Under the pieces are notes generated by a model. That model ran no database searches and had not been told where the DNA came from. It saw only the letters and a program-made list of their open reading frames with translations. This document shows positions 1-7,499 of a DNA stretch of 12,838 nt, piece after piece (positions within the stretch are counted from its first letter, which is position 1; every line of letters begins with the position of its first letter). The stretch is from Allobranchiibius sp038199265 (lineage in GTDB: Bacteria; Actinomycetota; Actinomycetes; Actinomycetales; Dermatophilaceae). Both the position numbers and the translations under genes were made by a program. The stretch spans positions 1 to 12,838 of the forward strand of contig JBBPZD010000035.1 of assembly GCA_038199265.1 (NCBI GenBank), written 5' to 3'.

Positions 1-16
1 CGACGCACCACTGATC

Positions 17-24
17 GAGGAGGA
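17..24 (+). promoter_or_regulatory. Ribosome binding site of the excisionase gene
   Basis: GAGGAGGA is a near-perfect Shine-Dalgarno sequence. It ends five bases before the ATG at 30 but only two bases before the GTG at 27, so it decides the start in favour of the ATG. Confidence 0.75.
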
Positions 25-29
25 CTGTG

Positions 30-230
30 ATGGATCACGAATTTGGTACCAAGGCACCTGAGCTGCTCACTGCTGTCGAGGCAGCGGAATGGTGTCGCAT
101 CACGGTGGGCACCCTGCAGCACCTGCGGACGCACGGCCGGTTCGCGCCGGCGGTGAAGGTCGGCAAGCGCTGCTTCTGGATGCCGGAGGACCTGCTCGGT
201 TGGCTGGCGGAGCAGAAGGAAACCGCGTGA
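30..230 (+). CDS. Excisionase-like MerR/HTH_17 DNA-binding protein
   Basis: This 66-aa protein is a probable recombination directionality factor (Xis) for the integrase that follows. Residues 11-35 (ELLTAVEAAEWCRITVGTLQ and onward) read as a helix-turn-helix of the HTH_17/excisionase type. Next come a short wing (AVKVGKRCFW, 41-50) and the typical ending in which a residue pair such as PEDL starts the last helix (52-60). Small proteins of this fold bend DNA at attachment sites and switch the integrase to excision; some also act as repressors. The start is the ATG at 30, chosen because of the strong ribosome binding site. Its TGA overlaps the GTG of the integrase, so the two are almost certainly translated together. 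The family assignment is firm. The excisionase role rests on its position next to int and is inference. Confidence 0.82.
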   Translation: MDHEFGTKAPELLTAVEAAEWCRITVGTLQHLRTHGRFAPAVKVGKRCFWMPEDLLGWLAEQKETA

Positions 231-1390
231 TCGGTCACTCGCCCAGTGGCCGTTGGAGGGTCCGGGTCAAGTACCGCGGGGTCGTCGTGGCCGACCGGAC
301 CTTCGACCGGCGTGGGGACGCGCTGCTGTGGGAGGCCGAGCAGAAGCGACGCCTACAGGACGGGGACTTCATTTTTCCGTCAGCGGGCAGGATGACGGTC
401 GGCGAGCTTGCCGACGAATACCGGGAAGCCCGCCGTAGTCAGGTCGCCGTCCGGTCGTGGGAGTCCGACGAGTCCAATCTGCGGGTGCACGTGGTGCCCG
501 AGTTCGGCAAGATGCCCATCTCGTCGGTGTCCGAGATCCAGGTCGAGCGCTTCCTGAGCCGCCTGGCCGTGACCCGCTCGGTCCCCACCGCAGCGAAGAT
601 CCGCACCACCCTGCGGGGACTGTTCGACTACGCGGTGCGCACCCGACGACTGCGGACCTCGCCGGTCGAGCGGGTCCGGCTGCCACGTCCGGACTCGCGC
701 ACCGGCCAGGTGGTGGAGTTCGAGCCCTTCACCCTGGCCCAGATGCTCGACGTCGCCGAGCAGCAGCGATCGACCGCCGGCAGGTACGCCGAGCTCACCC
801 TGGTCCTGGGTCTGACCGGCGTGCGGATGGGGGAGCTGCGCGGACTGCGGGCCAAGGACGTGATGGAGGCGCCCTACCCGGGCCTGGTGGTCCGACGGTC
901 ACTGCCGCAGTCGGGCCGCACCGGCGCGGTCATCGAGCGGTCCACGACCAAGAGCGGCCGCACCCGGGTCGTGCCGCTGTCCGACCTCATCCTGCCGGTG
1001 GTGATGGACTGGGCACGGGACCGCGAGCCGAACGACCTGCTGTTCCCGGCGCCGGAGGGTGGCTACCTGCATGCGCAGAACTGGCGCCGGATGGTCCGGT
1101 GGGAGACCACCGGGCGCGGACGGCGGCCGCACGACCTGCGGCACACCGCAGCAAGCCTGTGGATCGCCGCCGGCGTCGACATCAAGACGGTGTCCGGCTG
1201 GCTGGGCCACGCCAGCGCCAAGCTGACGCTGGACACCTACGGCCACCTGATGGGCACCGACGCCGACCGGGCCGCCATCGCCAGAGTCAACCGCTCCCAG
1301 GCCCGCGTCGGCCGCGGGGACTCCACAGGGACCCGACCCTCCGAAAGCCCGGAGCGCGTGACGCAAAATGTCGCGTCCATACAGCTGTGA
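227..1390 (+). CDS. int: Tyrosine site-specific integrase (phage/AICE type)
   Basis: This 387-aa tyrosine recombinase inserts and excises a mobile element at a tRNA attachment site. The N-terminal ~55 residues resemble an arm-type DNA-binding domain (GRWRVRVKYRG, then FDRRGDAL). Residues about 60-160 form the SAM-like core-binding domain. The catalytic domain follows with all key residues visible: R200 (GVRMGEL), K242 (TTKSGRTRVVPL), H302 and R305 (HDLRH), H328 (GWLGHAS) and the nucleophile Y338 (DTYGHL). The length is normal and I see no frameshift. I chose the GTG at 227 because it overlaps the upstream TGA (GTGA) and leaves a normal N-terminus; the open frame continues further upstream but only through the excisionase gene. 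The stop lies 17 bp from the 3' end of tRNA-Arg, the layout expected when attP adjoins int. The enzyme looks active. Confidence 0.93.
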   Translation: MIGHSPSGRWRVRVKYRGVVVADRTFDRRGDALLWEAEQKRRLQDGDFIFPSAGRMTVGELADEYREARRSQVAVRSWESDESNLRVHVVPEFGKMPISSVSEIQVERFLSRLAVTRSVPTAAKIRTTLRGLFDYAVRTRRLRTSPVERVRLPRPDSRTGQVVEFEPFTLAQMLDVAEQQRSTAGRYAELTLVLGLTGVRMGELRGLRAKDVMEAPYPGLVVRRSLPQSGRTGAVIERSTTKSGRTRVVPLSDLILPVVMDWARDREPNDLLFPAPEGGYLHAQNWRRMVRWETTGRGRRPHDLRHTAASLWIAAGVDIKTVSGWLGHASAKLTLDTYGHLMGTDADRAAIARVNRSQARVGRGDSTGTRPSESPERVTQNVASIQL

Positions 1391-1407
1391 CCTGCGCAAA
1401 CATGTCG
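1362..1407. repeat. Imperfect direct repeat beside the attachment site (possible arm-type sites)
   Basis: CGCAAAATGTCG (1362-1373) recurs as CGCAAACATGTCG (1395-1407), differing by one inserted C. The two starts are 33 bp apart, close to three helical turns. The first copy lies in the last codons of int and the second abuts the tRNA 3' end. The repeat is visible in the sequence; its use as integrase or excisionase arm-binding sites is inference. Confidence 0.45.
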
Positions 1408-1427
1408 TGCCCCCGGCATGATTCGAA
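1408..1427. other. Probable attachment site (att) in the 3' end of tRNA-Arg
   Basis: The 3' end of the tRNA gene faces the integrase gene, which is where tRNA-targeting tyrosine recombinases cross over. The element would extend leftward from here and end at another copy of this tRNA 3' segment outside the window. No second copy is visible in the window, so the core limits are an estimate. Confidence 0.5.
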
Positions 1428-1480
1428 CATGCGACACCCGCTTTAGGAGAGCGGTGCTCTATCCCCTGAGCTACGAGGGC
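1408..1480 (-). tRNA. tRNA-Arg (anticodon CCU)
   Basis: The minus strand folds into a complete 73-nt cloverleaf. The 7-bp acceptor stem is GCCCTCG with CGGGGGC (one G-U pair) and a discriminator A. The D stem is GCTC/GAGC. The anticodon stem is CCGCT/AGCGG around the loop CTCCTAA, which gives anticodon CCU (reads AGG). The T arm is GCATG-TTCGAAT-CATGC. CCA is not encoded. The gene is intact although an integrase gene lies 17 bp from its 3' end, so the inserted element must have restored the tRNA end, as elements using tRNA sites do. The core attachment sequence is probably in the T arm and acceptor 3' half (about 1408-1427). Confidence 0.96.
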
Positions 1481-1493
1481 GGGGCTGGGCGCC

Positions 1494-1499
1494 ACTGTA
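1494..1499 (-). promoter_or_regulatory. Candidate -10 element of tRNA-Arg
   Basis: TACAGT on the minus strand fits TANNNT and would start transcription about 7 nt before the tRNA 5' end. No clear -35 lies 16-18 bp further upstream, so this is tentative. Confidence 0.35.
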
Positions 1500-1634
1500 C
1501 CGGTGGGTGGAGGCGGCTCTGGTGCCAACCGCACGACGGTGAGACCGTCTCCCAGCGCAGGAATAGGGCCGAGTGGAAGGGTCGAGACATGTATTGCCCC
1601 CATCGCGCAGGTTTGTCAGGAACAGGAACTCGGC

Positions 1635-2168
1635 ATGGCTGAGATCAACGACGAGGCGCTGATCGCCCTCTCGGCTGCCGAACGCAGCCAGGTGATGGCC
1701 CGACTGCAGGAACTCGCTGCTGCCGAATACCGCCCATCGCGGTCCCTGCAGGTCGCCCGTCGCTGGTTCCTGCGCTTGCTCGCTCTTGGTTGCCTGCTGC
1801 TCGTGCCGTGGATCGTCGCCCTGGCGGTGCGGCTGCCGCGTCAGTACGTCGCGAGCCAGTGGCGGCTGACCTGGATTGGCTTCGACACGGCACTACTTGT
1901 CGCCCTCGCGTGGGCTGCCTGGACCCTGTGGCGTCAGCAGCCCGTCGCCATCTCGGCCACGATGGTCGCAGCGACCCTGCTGTGCTGTGACGCATGGTTC
2001 GACGTGACGACCTCCGTCGGTGGGATGGACTTCGTGGTGAGCGCAACCACTGCTCTGCTGATCGAGATACCGCTTGCCGCGACGCTCATTTTCGTCAGTT
2101 TCCGGGTACGCCGAGTGAGGATCGACCTTCTGAGAGGCATTGTGCCCGCCCTGCGCAAGCAGGAGTAA
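1635..2168 (+). CDS. Conserved four-helix membrane protein of unknown function
   Basis: I do not recognise a named function for this 177-aa protein. Residues 1-44 form a charged, soluble N-terminus with an amphipathic helix (residues 11-30). Four hydrophobic segments follow at about 46-65, 81-99, 103-123 and 132-156, then a short basic tail (RVRRVRIDLLRG). Marked features are WRLTWIGFD at the start of helix 2 and CCDAWFDVTTS at the end of helix 3, with polar Asp residues in or near the membrane. The layout resembles a family of unnamed actinobacterial membrane proteins I have seen with similar W-GFD and DAWFD motifs; this is from memory. The ATG at 1635 has AGGA seven bases upstream; an open frame from 1503 has no such support. 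It converges on the AI-2E permease gene with a 13-bp gap and no room for a terminator. Confidence 0.78.
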   Translation: MAEINDEALIALSAAERSQVMARLQELAAAEYRPSRSLQVARRWFLRLLALGCLLLVPWIVALAVRLPRQYVASQWRLTWIGFDTALLVALAWAAWTLWRQQPVAISATMVAATLLCCDAWFDVTTSVGGMDFVVSATTALLIEIPLAATLIFVSFRVRRVRIDLLRGIVPALRKQE

Positions 2169-2181
2169 TGACCGAGCTCCG

Positions 2182-3543
2182 TCAGTCTTCGTCCGCCACG
2201 TCAGTTCTCCTACGCCGGAGCCGGTCCCGAATGCCGCGACGCCGGTCACGTCCGTCGATGCGGGCATCGGGGGGGTGCCCTTCGCGGGAACGAATGGCCA
2301 GCAGCCTGCCCTGGCCCTCGCCGTCCTCGGCGGTCATCACACCTTCTGGGGTGATCGGCTCCAGCTGTTCGGCCCGCACGTCCCCCGTACGGAGATCGAT
2401 CTGTTCGTTCATATAACGGAACAGAACGGTGACTGTGGCTGCAACCGGCACTGACAGGAACGCACCGATGATGCCGAATTCCTCGCCGCCGAACGCCACC
2501 GACAACAAGACGATCCCCGGGTGCAGTTCCATCGATCGGCTCTGGAAGATGGGCGAGAGGATGTGTCCTTCGAGCTGTTGTACGGCCAGGATGATGCCCA
2601 GCAGGATCAACGACTTCGTCAGGCCGACCGTCACCAGCGCGACCAGCACTGCCAGAACACCGGCCACGAACGCACCCACGATCGGGATGAATCCACCGAA
2701 GAACGTCAATACGATCAACGGCAGGGCGAGCGGAACCCCCAGCAACCACAGGCCGATGCCGATGCAGATCGCGTCGATCGCACTGACGATTGCCTGCGCT
2801 CTGATGAAGCCGCCGAGAGTGCTGTAGACCCTGGTCAGCGCCTCAGTGAGGTGCGAACCGGCGCCGCGTCCGGCCGTCCGGCGGACCAGCGGTAGGAAGC
2901 GCGGGCCGTCCTTGATGAAGAAGAACGACAAGATCAGCGCCACCACGCCGGTCACCAGCAGGTGTGTGGCGACCGTGGCACCGGAAATCACCCCGTTCGT
3001 GATGCGATCGCCACTGGCCTGCAGATTGCCCGTCACGGCGTCGACAGCGGTATTGAGCTGCTTGGACGTGATGTTGAACGGGTCTTCACCAAGTCGTTTC
3101 TGCAGGTCGTTCACCCCGGCGATGGCCTTGGAGGTCAGCGCCGGCCACTGCGAGTTCACGTTGGCGCCGATCAACGTGAAGACCCCGCCGATCACCGCGA
3201 ACATGCCGATCATGGTGGCGGCGGCAGCCAGAGCAGGCGGGAACCCGCGCAGTCGCAACCAGCGCGACGGCGGCCACAGCACTGTTGACACAATCAGGGC
3301 GAGCAGGACCGGCAGAATCGCCGTCCAGAAAATCCCCATCAGCTTCAGCAGCACCCACGCACCGGCCAGGATCACAACCATCCGCAGCGACCAGCTCGCC
3401 GTCCAGCGCAAACCCTGGCTGATGATGCGGGAACGGTCCAGGCCGGTGTTGGGGGAGCGGTCCAGCGCCTCCTGGCGCGAACCCGCACTCCGCTCCTCGA
3501 CGTTCGGCATCTCCAGCGATGCCGGACCCGGCCTTTTGGTCAT
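2182..3543 (-). CDS. AI-2E family (PerM-like) transporter
   Basis: This 453-aa integral membrane protein belongs to the AI-2E/PerM family, whose members are described as exporters of small molecules or, in some species, as ion/proton exchangers. The substrate cannot be read from the sequence. Hydrophobic helices lie at about 54-90 (a pair), 104-128, 190-211, 246-300 and 305-325, with the last near 343-377. The large soluble loop between helices 3 and 4 (130-188) is typical. The motifs FFIKDGPRFLP (207-217), FFGGFIPIVGAF (281-292), and QLEGHILSPIFQSRSMELHP (323-342) are family hallmarks. The tail (380-453) is hydrophilic and very Arg-rich. I chose the ATG at 3543, preceded by GAGGGAG only two bases away; the open frame runs on upstream to 3981 but there overlaps the divergent ATPase gene. 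Confidence 0.9.
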   Translation of the reverse strand: MTKRPGPASLEMPNVEERSAGSRQEALDRSPNTGLDRSRIISQGLRWTASWSLRMVVILAGAWVLLKLMGIFWTAILPVLLALIVSTVLWPPSRWLRLRGFPPALAAAATMIGMFAVIGGVFTLIGANVNSQWPALTSKAIAGVNDLQKRLGEDPFNITSKQLNTAVDAVTGNLQASGDRITNGVISGATVATHLLVTGVVALILSFFFIKDGPRFLPLVRRTAGRGAGSHLTEALTRVYSTLGGFIRAQAIVSAIDAICIGIGLWLLGVPLALPLIVLTFFGGFIPIVGAFVAGVLAVLVALVTVGLTKSLILLGIILAVQQLEGHILSPIFQSRSMELHPGIVLLSVAFGGEEFGIIGAFLSVPVAATVTVLFRYMNEQIDLRTGDVRAEQLEPITPEGVMTAEDGEGQGRLLAIRSREGHPPDARIDGRDRRRGIRDRLRRRRTDVADED

Positions 3544-3609
3544 GTCTCCCTCTCGGAGGTATTCGTGAAGTGCTGTGTGCTGCCAAGCCAACCAGGTGAC
3601 TCCCGGGGT

Positions 3610-3637
3610 GGGGGTGGGCCGTCTCGGCCCGGCCCCC
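3610..3637 (-). promoter_or_regulatory. Strong GC hairpin in the leader of the AI-2E gene
   Basis: A perfect 6-bp stem (3616-3621 with 3625-3630, loop TCT) is extended by a wobble, one bulged base and a further 5-bp G/C stem (3610-3614 with 3633-3637). If transcription starts from the TAAAAT at 3647-3652, the hairpin sits at the very 5' end of the AI-2E transcript. No T tract follows on either strand. It could stabilise the RNA or reduce expression. Confidence 0.4.
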
Positions 3638-3646
3638 AGGTGGCCG

Positions 3647-3652
3647 ATTTTA
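3647..3652 (-). promoter_or_regulatory. Candidate -10 element of the AI-2E gene
   Basis: TAAAAT on the minus strand is an A/T-rich hexamer in a very GC-rich spacer, and differs from TATAAT at one position. It would give a leader of about 95 nt. No convincing -35 is seen. Confidence 0.35.
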
Positions 3653-3722
3653 CGCACCGGTCGTGCTCGGGGCGGTTGATGACAGCCGTCGGCGGTGGCG
3701 GGTATGGGCCAGTGACCACCGT

Positions 3723-3728
3723 TAACCT
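3723..3728 (+). promoter_or_regulatory. -10 element for leaderless transcription of the large ATPase gene
   Basis: TAACCT lies exactly six bases before the GTG at 3735, placing the transcription start on that codon. There is no Shine-Dalgarno sequence upstream. The same hexamer at the same distance precedes galU at the other end of the window. Confidence 0.5.
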
Positions 3729-3734
3729 GTCGTG

Positions 3735-6700
3735 GTGACAACTGCCGACGCCCCCGAAGACGACGAATCGGCACGGTCAGCTCTGGTTTCGGCTGCCGTG
3801 CAGGGGTGGCAACGGCAGTTGGCCGCCGTGGGCGGGCCGAACTCCCTGCTGTGGGACGCCGGAAACAGCGCCGACCAGCGTCTTGACCTGACGACGGCGC
3901 ACCCGGCCGGAATGGCCCGGCTGCTGTCATCGGGTGACGTGCGGGTGTCGGAACTGTTCCGTGAGCCGGCCTCGCGAGCACGTGTGATCGCCCAGGCCCG
4001 CAAGATTGCGCAGCTCGCCAACCGGTTGCACGACGACTTCGGTCTGGCCTCCTGCTACCTGGCCGCAGGCACTGCGAGCTGGTCCTGGGCCGGCGCGGAC
4101 CGCACCCCGCGTTCGCCGGTCCTGCTGCGCCGCGCCACCCTGCGGTCTGTTGCGGACGACGTCCACCTTGTCGTCTCCGACGCCGTCGAGGTCAACCCGG
4201 TCCTGACCGCAACCCTCGGCGCTCTGGGTGTCGACCTCGATACAGAGGCGGTGCGCAAGGCCGGCTCGGTCGGCACCAACTTCGACCCGCGCGGGGCCTA
4301 CGCAATCGTGCGAACGGCTGCGGCCGATCTGATGGACTTCCGCATCGACCCGGTGCTCCTGGTCGGCGTCTTCAGCCACTTCAAGGTGCCGCTGGTGCGC
4401 GATCTCGCTGAGCAGGGCGAAACCCTGACGCAGAATCATCTAGTGGCGGCTTTCTCCGGCGATCTGCAGGAGATGCACGAAGTTGCAGCTCTGCCAACGC
4501 AATTCGCCGAACGCGATCCGCGCGGCGAGTTGCTGCCCGTCGATCTCGACGCGGTTCAGCAGGACGTCGTCGATGCTGTCGTCTCGGGCGCCAACGTGTG
4601 CGTGCTCGGAGCAGCGGGCACCGGAAAGACGCGTACCGCTGCTGCTCTGATCGCAGCGCTGGCCGATCAGGGGCGCCGGGTGCTGTATGTCTCCCATGCC
4701 CGGGCCTCGGTACTGGCCGTTCAGGACGAACTCACGCGGGTGGGACTGGGCGATCTGGTCCTCGACCTCGGCCGAGCCGACCGAAGCGCTCGCGACGTGG
4801 TGCAGGAGTTGAGCCAGACCCTGCACAGTGCTGCGGGCGTGACCGGCCCGGTGTCCGACATGGACGTCGATGTCGCCGCGTTGCGCTCTCGCATCCAGCA
4901 GCACCACGCGCTGATGCACGAAAAGCTGCAGCCGTGGGGTGTCACTCTCGACGCCGCGCAGGACCGACTCACGCAGTTGAGCGCGAACGACACACCGCCT
5001 CGGTCGCGAGTACGGCTGACCGGTCCCGCCCTCGCTGGTATCGATGAACGGCGTCGGCGCGACCTGCAGGACAAGCTGTCGAGCGTCGTAGCTGCCGGTG
5101 CCTGGTCCACGGAGGGCGAGGTCGACGCGTGGTTCGGGGCCCGGCTGATCGGGCGGGACCAACTCGATCGGTCACGCGGCCTCGTGGAGAGGCTGGCCCG
5201 CAGCGAGCTGCGAACGCACCGCTCCAGCTGGGACAAGCTCTGCGCCGACCTCGGTCTGCAGGTGCCGGGCAACCTCGTCGAGGAGGAACAGCTGCTGCAA
5301 TTGTTGCGGCAGGTGCACCAGACCCTCGAGATCTTCCAGCCGGAAATCTTCGACGCGCCCTTGGACGACATGGTGGGCGCGATGGCGGCTCGCCGCGACC
5401 GCGCGAGCGCCGCGCAGCGCATCGGGCCGATGGAGCGGCGACGGCTGGAACGACAGGCCCGCGGGTTGCTACGCCCGGGTGCTCCCCCTCGCGACCTACG
5501 AGCGGTGCTCGTTCGAGCTCTGGAGCAACGTCAGGAATGGCGTTCGGCAGCCGGCCCCGGCGCTCGCCCGACGACGAGGACGACAGTGCCGGAGTTCGCC
5601 CGTCGCACCGAAGCACTGCGGGAGGACCTGGAGTGGTTGGGCGGTCGACTGACGGCGACCGCGGACGGTGGGGAGCTGCTCGAAACGCCCTTCGACCAGC
5701 TGCAGAGCCGGCTGGAGATGTTGGCCTCGCAGCCTGAGCGCCTGCAGGCTGCGGGATCGTCGCTCGCGACCTCGGACACGCTGCGCGAGTACGGGCTCGA
5801 AGAATTTCTCACCGACGTCGCGTCCAGACAAGTGCCTGGACCGCAGGCCGCGCTGGAGCTGGAGTTCATCTGGTGGGCCTCGATCATCGACCACGTCGCG
5901 GCGTCCACACCTGACTACGACGAGCTCAGCGGCGAACAGATCAGGGCTGCGGCGCAGAAGTACGCGGACGCTGACGAGCAGCACTTGACCACCAGTTCGA
6001 CTCGGCTGCAGGCGACCATCGCTGCCCAACGGGCCGACGCCGAGCGGGATCTGCCCGAGCAGGTCGGTGTACTCAAAAGACACCGAGGCCGAACGGGAGA
6101 CCTGCTTGAAATGGCACCGGAGCTCTCAACGGCACTGGCGCCGTGCTGGGCAACGTCGCCTTTCGCTGTGCCCGACCACCTGCCTCCGGGCGTGTGGTTC
6201 GACGTCGTCATCGTGGACGACGCGTCGACCGTCGGGACGGCGCAGGCCGTTCCCGCGATCGCGCGAGGTGGACAACTGGTCGTGCTGGGCGACGCCGCCG
6301 GGGCAGCACCCCTGCCGTTCCCGACCGGCCCTGCCGTGCCGGTCGGCGAGGTGCTGCTGGATCGCGCGCGGGACCTCTTCCCTGTCAGGACGTTGCCCAC
6401 GCACTACCGCTCACTGGACGAACGCCTCTTCGGGTTTGCTGCGGCGCGCGTCTACGGCGAGCAGATCGTGACTTTCCCCGCTGCAGACCTGTCAGGGGGA
6501 GTCCGGTTGGACGTCGTCAGCGCCGCCCGGTACGAGGCCGGCACATCGCCGGCTGAGGTCGATCGCGTCGTCGAGGTGCTGCTCGATCAGTGGCGGACCC
6601 ACCCACAGGAGAGCGTGGTGGTCATCGCCTTCGACACCCGGCACGCCGATCACATCCTGGAGGCCTTGCGCGGGGTCGCGCGTGCCGACCGCAGTGCGGC

Positions 6701-7499
6701 CAGATTGCTGGACGAGGCTCAGGTCGTGACTACCGCAGCGCGTTCCTCGGGAGTGGTGCGGGATGCAGTGATCATCGCCACGGGCGTCGGTCGCGACGCC
6801 CGCGGCCGGGTGCCCAGTCGACTGGGCGCGGTGAGCGAGGCAGGTGGGGAGCGACTGGTGACGACAGCCGTCACCCGCGCCCGACGCCGCGTGGTCGTCG
6901 TGTCCGGGATCTCCGGTGAGGATCTCGACCCGACGGTCCTGCGGTCGCACGGCGCTCTGCTGCTGCGCGACTATCTGCTGAACGCGGCGTCCGGCGGTTC
7001 AGCCACGCGGCGGGTCACTGAAGGTGCGGTGTCCGCAACGCCGGCACGCAGGCGCCGGACGGCGTCGACGGGCAGCGTGCTGGACACCCCGATCGCACCT
7101 GCAGTCGGCGAAGGACGTTCGTCTGTGGCTGCAGAGGATCTTGCGCGGCGCCTCACGGCTGAAGGTCTGAGCGTGCACACCGCCCACGGATTGGGACAGC
7201 CGCGGATCGACCTGGTGATCGAGGACCCGCACCGCGGCGGCGAACTGCTGGTCGCAGTCGAGACGGACGGCGCACTTTACGGCGCGATGCCGTTCACGCG
7301 CGATCGTGAACGTATCCGGCCTGCCCAGCTGCGCAGGCGGGGGTGGGCCTACGAACGAGTACTCACCCGGGACCTTTTCCGCGATCCGGCCAAAGAAGTA
7401 GCTCGGTTGGTACGCGCTGCGAACACGGCCTCGGCTCGTCGAAACGCAACGCCGGGCCTGTCTCCCACGAGGGAAGATAACGAGGGCTCCCGTCCATGA
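3735..7499 (+). CDS. DUF4011-like SF1 helicase/ATPase with C-terminal MTES_1575/Vsr-like endonuclease domain
   Basis: This soluble multi-domain protein of about 1254 aa probably acts on nucleic acid. Residues about 15-110 look like DUF4011 (LDLTTAHPAGMARLL; FGLASCYLAAGTASW). The helicase core starts with Walker A GAAGTGKT (292-299, K298). A long helical insertion (about 350-790) separates it from motif II, which reads VDDAS (827-831) where SF1 enzymes have DEAS or DEAQ. Motif III is GDAAGAAP (852-859) in place of GDPKQLPP. HYRS (890-893) and the arginine-finger motif VTRAR (1046-1050) are kept. A low-complexity linker (about 1090-1130) leads to a nuclease-like domain with D1159 (IDLVIEDP), E1176 (VAVETDG) and TRDRERIR followed by GWAYERV, matching the MTES_1575 restriction-endonuclease fold. 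The start is the GTG at 3735 (leaderless spacing); GTG 3732 is the alternative. Its biological role is not known; defence or DNA repair are possibilities. It is coupled to the next gene. Confidence 0.85.
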   Translation: MTTADAPEDDESARSALVSAAVQGWQRQLAAVGGPNSLLWDAGNSADQRLDLTTAHPAGMARLLSSGDVRVSELFREPASRARVIAQARKIAQLANRLHDDFGLASCYLAAGTASWSWAGADRTPRSPVLLRRATLRSVADDVHLVVSDAVEVNPVLTATLGALGVDLDTEAVRKAGSVGTNFDPRGAYAIVRTAAADLMDFRIDPVLLVGVFSHFKVPLVRDLAEQGETLTQNHLVAAFSGDLQEMHEVAALPTQFAERDPRGELLPVDLDAVQQDVVDAVVSGANVCVLGAAGTGKTRTAAALIAALADQGRRVLYVSHARASVLAVQDELTRVGLGDLVLDLGRADRSARDVVQELSQTLHSAAGVTGPVSDMDVDVAALRSRIQQHHALMHEKLQPWGVTLDAAQDRLTQLSANDTPPRSRVRLTGPALAGIDERRRRDLQDKLSSVVAAGAWSTEGEVDAWFGARLIGRDQLDRSRGLVERLARSELRTHRSSWDKLCADLGLQVPGNLVEEEQLLQLLRQVHQTLEIFQPEIFDAPLDDMVGAMAARRDRASAAQRIGPMERRRLERQARGLLRPGAPPRDLRAVLVRALEQRQEWRSAAGPGARPTTRTTVPEFARRTEALREDLEWLGGRLTATADGGELLETPFDQLQSRLEMLASQPERLQAAGSSLATSDTLREYGLEEFLTDVASRQVPGPQAALELEFIWWASIIDHVAASTPDYDELSGEQIRAAAQKYADADEQHLTTSSTRLQATIAAQRADAERDLPEQVGVLKRHRGRTGDLLEMAPELSTALAPCWATSPFAVPDHLPPGVWFDVVIVDDASTVGTAQAVPAIARGGQLVVLGDAAGAAPLPFPTGPAVPVGEVLLDRARDLFPVRTLPTHYRSLDERLFGFAAARVYGEQIVTFPAADLSGGVRLDVVSAARYEAGTSPAEVDRVVEVLLDQWRTHPQESVVVIAFDTRHADHILEALRGVARADRSAARLLDEAQVVTTAARSSGVVRDAVIIATGVGRDARGRVPSRLGAVSEAGGERLVTTAVTRARRRVVVVSGISGEDLDPTVLRSHGALLLRDYLLNAASGGSATRRVTEGAVSATPARRRRTASTGSVLDTPIAPAVGEGRSSVAAEDLARRLTAEGLSVHTAHGLGQPRIDLVIEDPHRGGELLVAVETDGALYGAMPFTRDRERIRPAQLRRRGWAYERVLTRDLFRDPAKEVARLVRAANTASARRNATPGLSPTREDNEGSRP

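Noticed and set aside
899..1603. Minus-strand open frame of 234 codons over int and the tRNA
   Set aside because: It runs through a structured tRNA gene and antisense to a clear integrase; its composition is that of a GC-rich shadow frame.
2140..2454. Plus-strand frame after the membrane protein, including an ATG overlapping its stop codon
   Set aside because: It is wholly antisense to the C-terminal part of the AI-2E permease and shows no domain or conserved motif.
3605..3618. Possible G-quadruplex in the ATPase/AI-2E spacer
   Set aside because: Only three runs of at least three G are present close together; a stable four-run motif is missing and the same bases fit the hairpin better.
3544..3981. 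N-terminal extension of the AI-2E permease
   Set aside because: The extension lacks any family similarity, overlaps the divergent ATPase gene by about 250 bp, and an ATG with a ribosome site lies at 3543.
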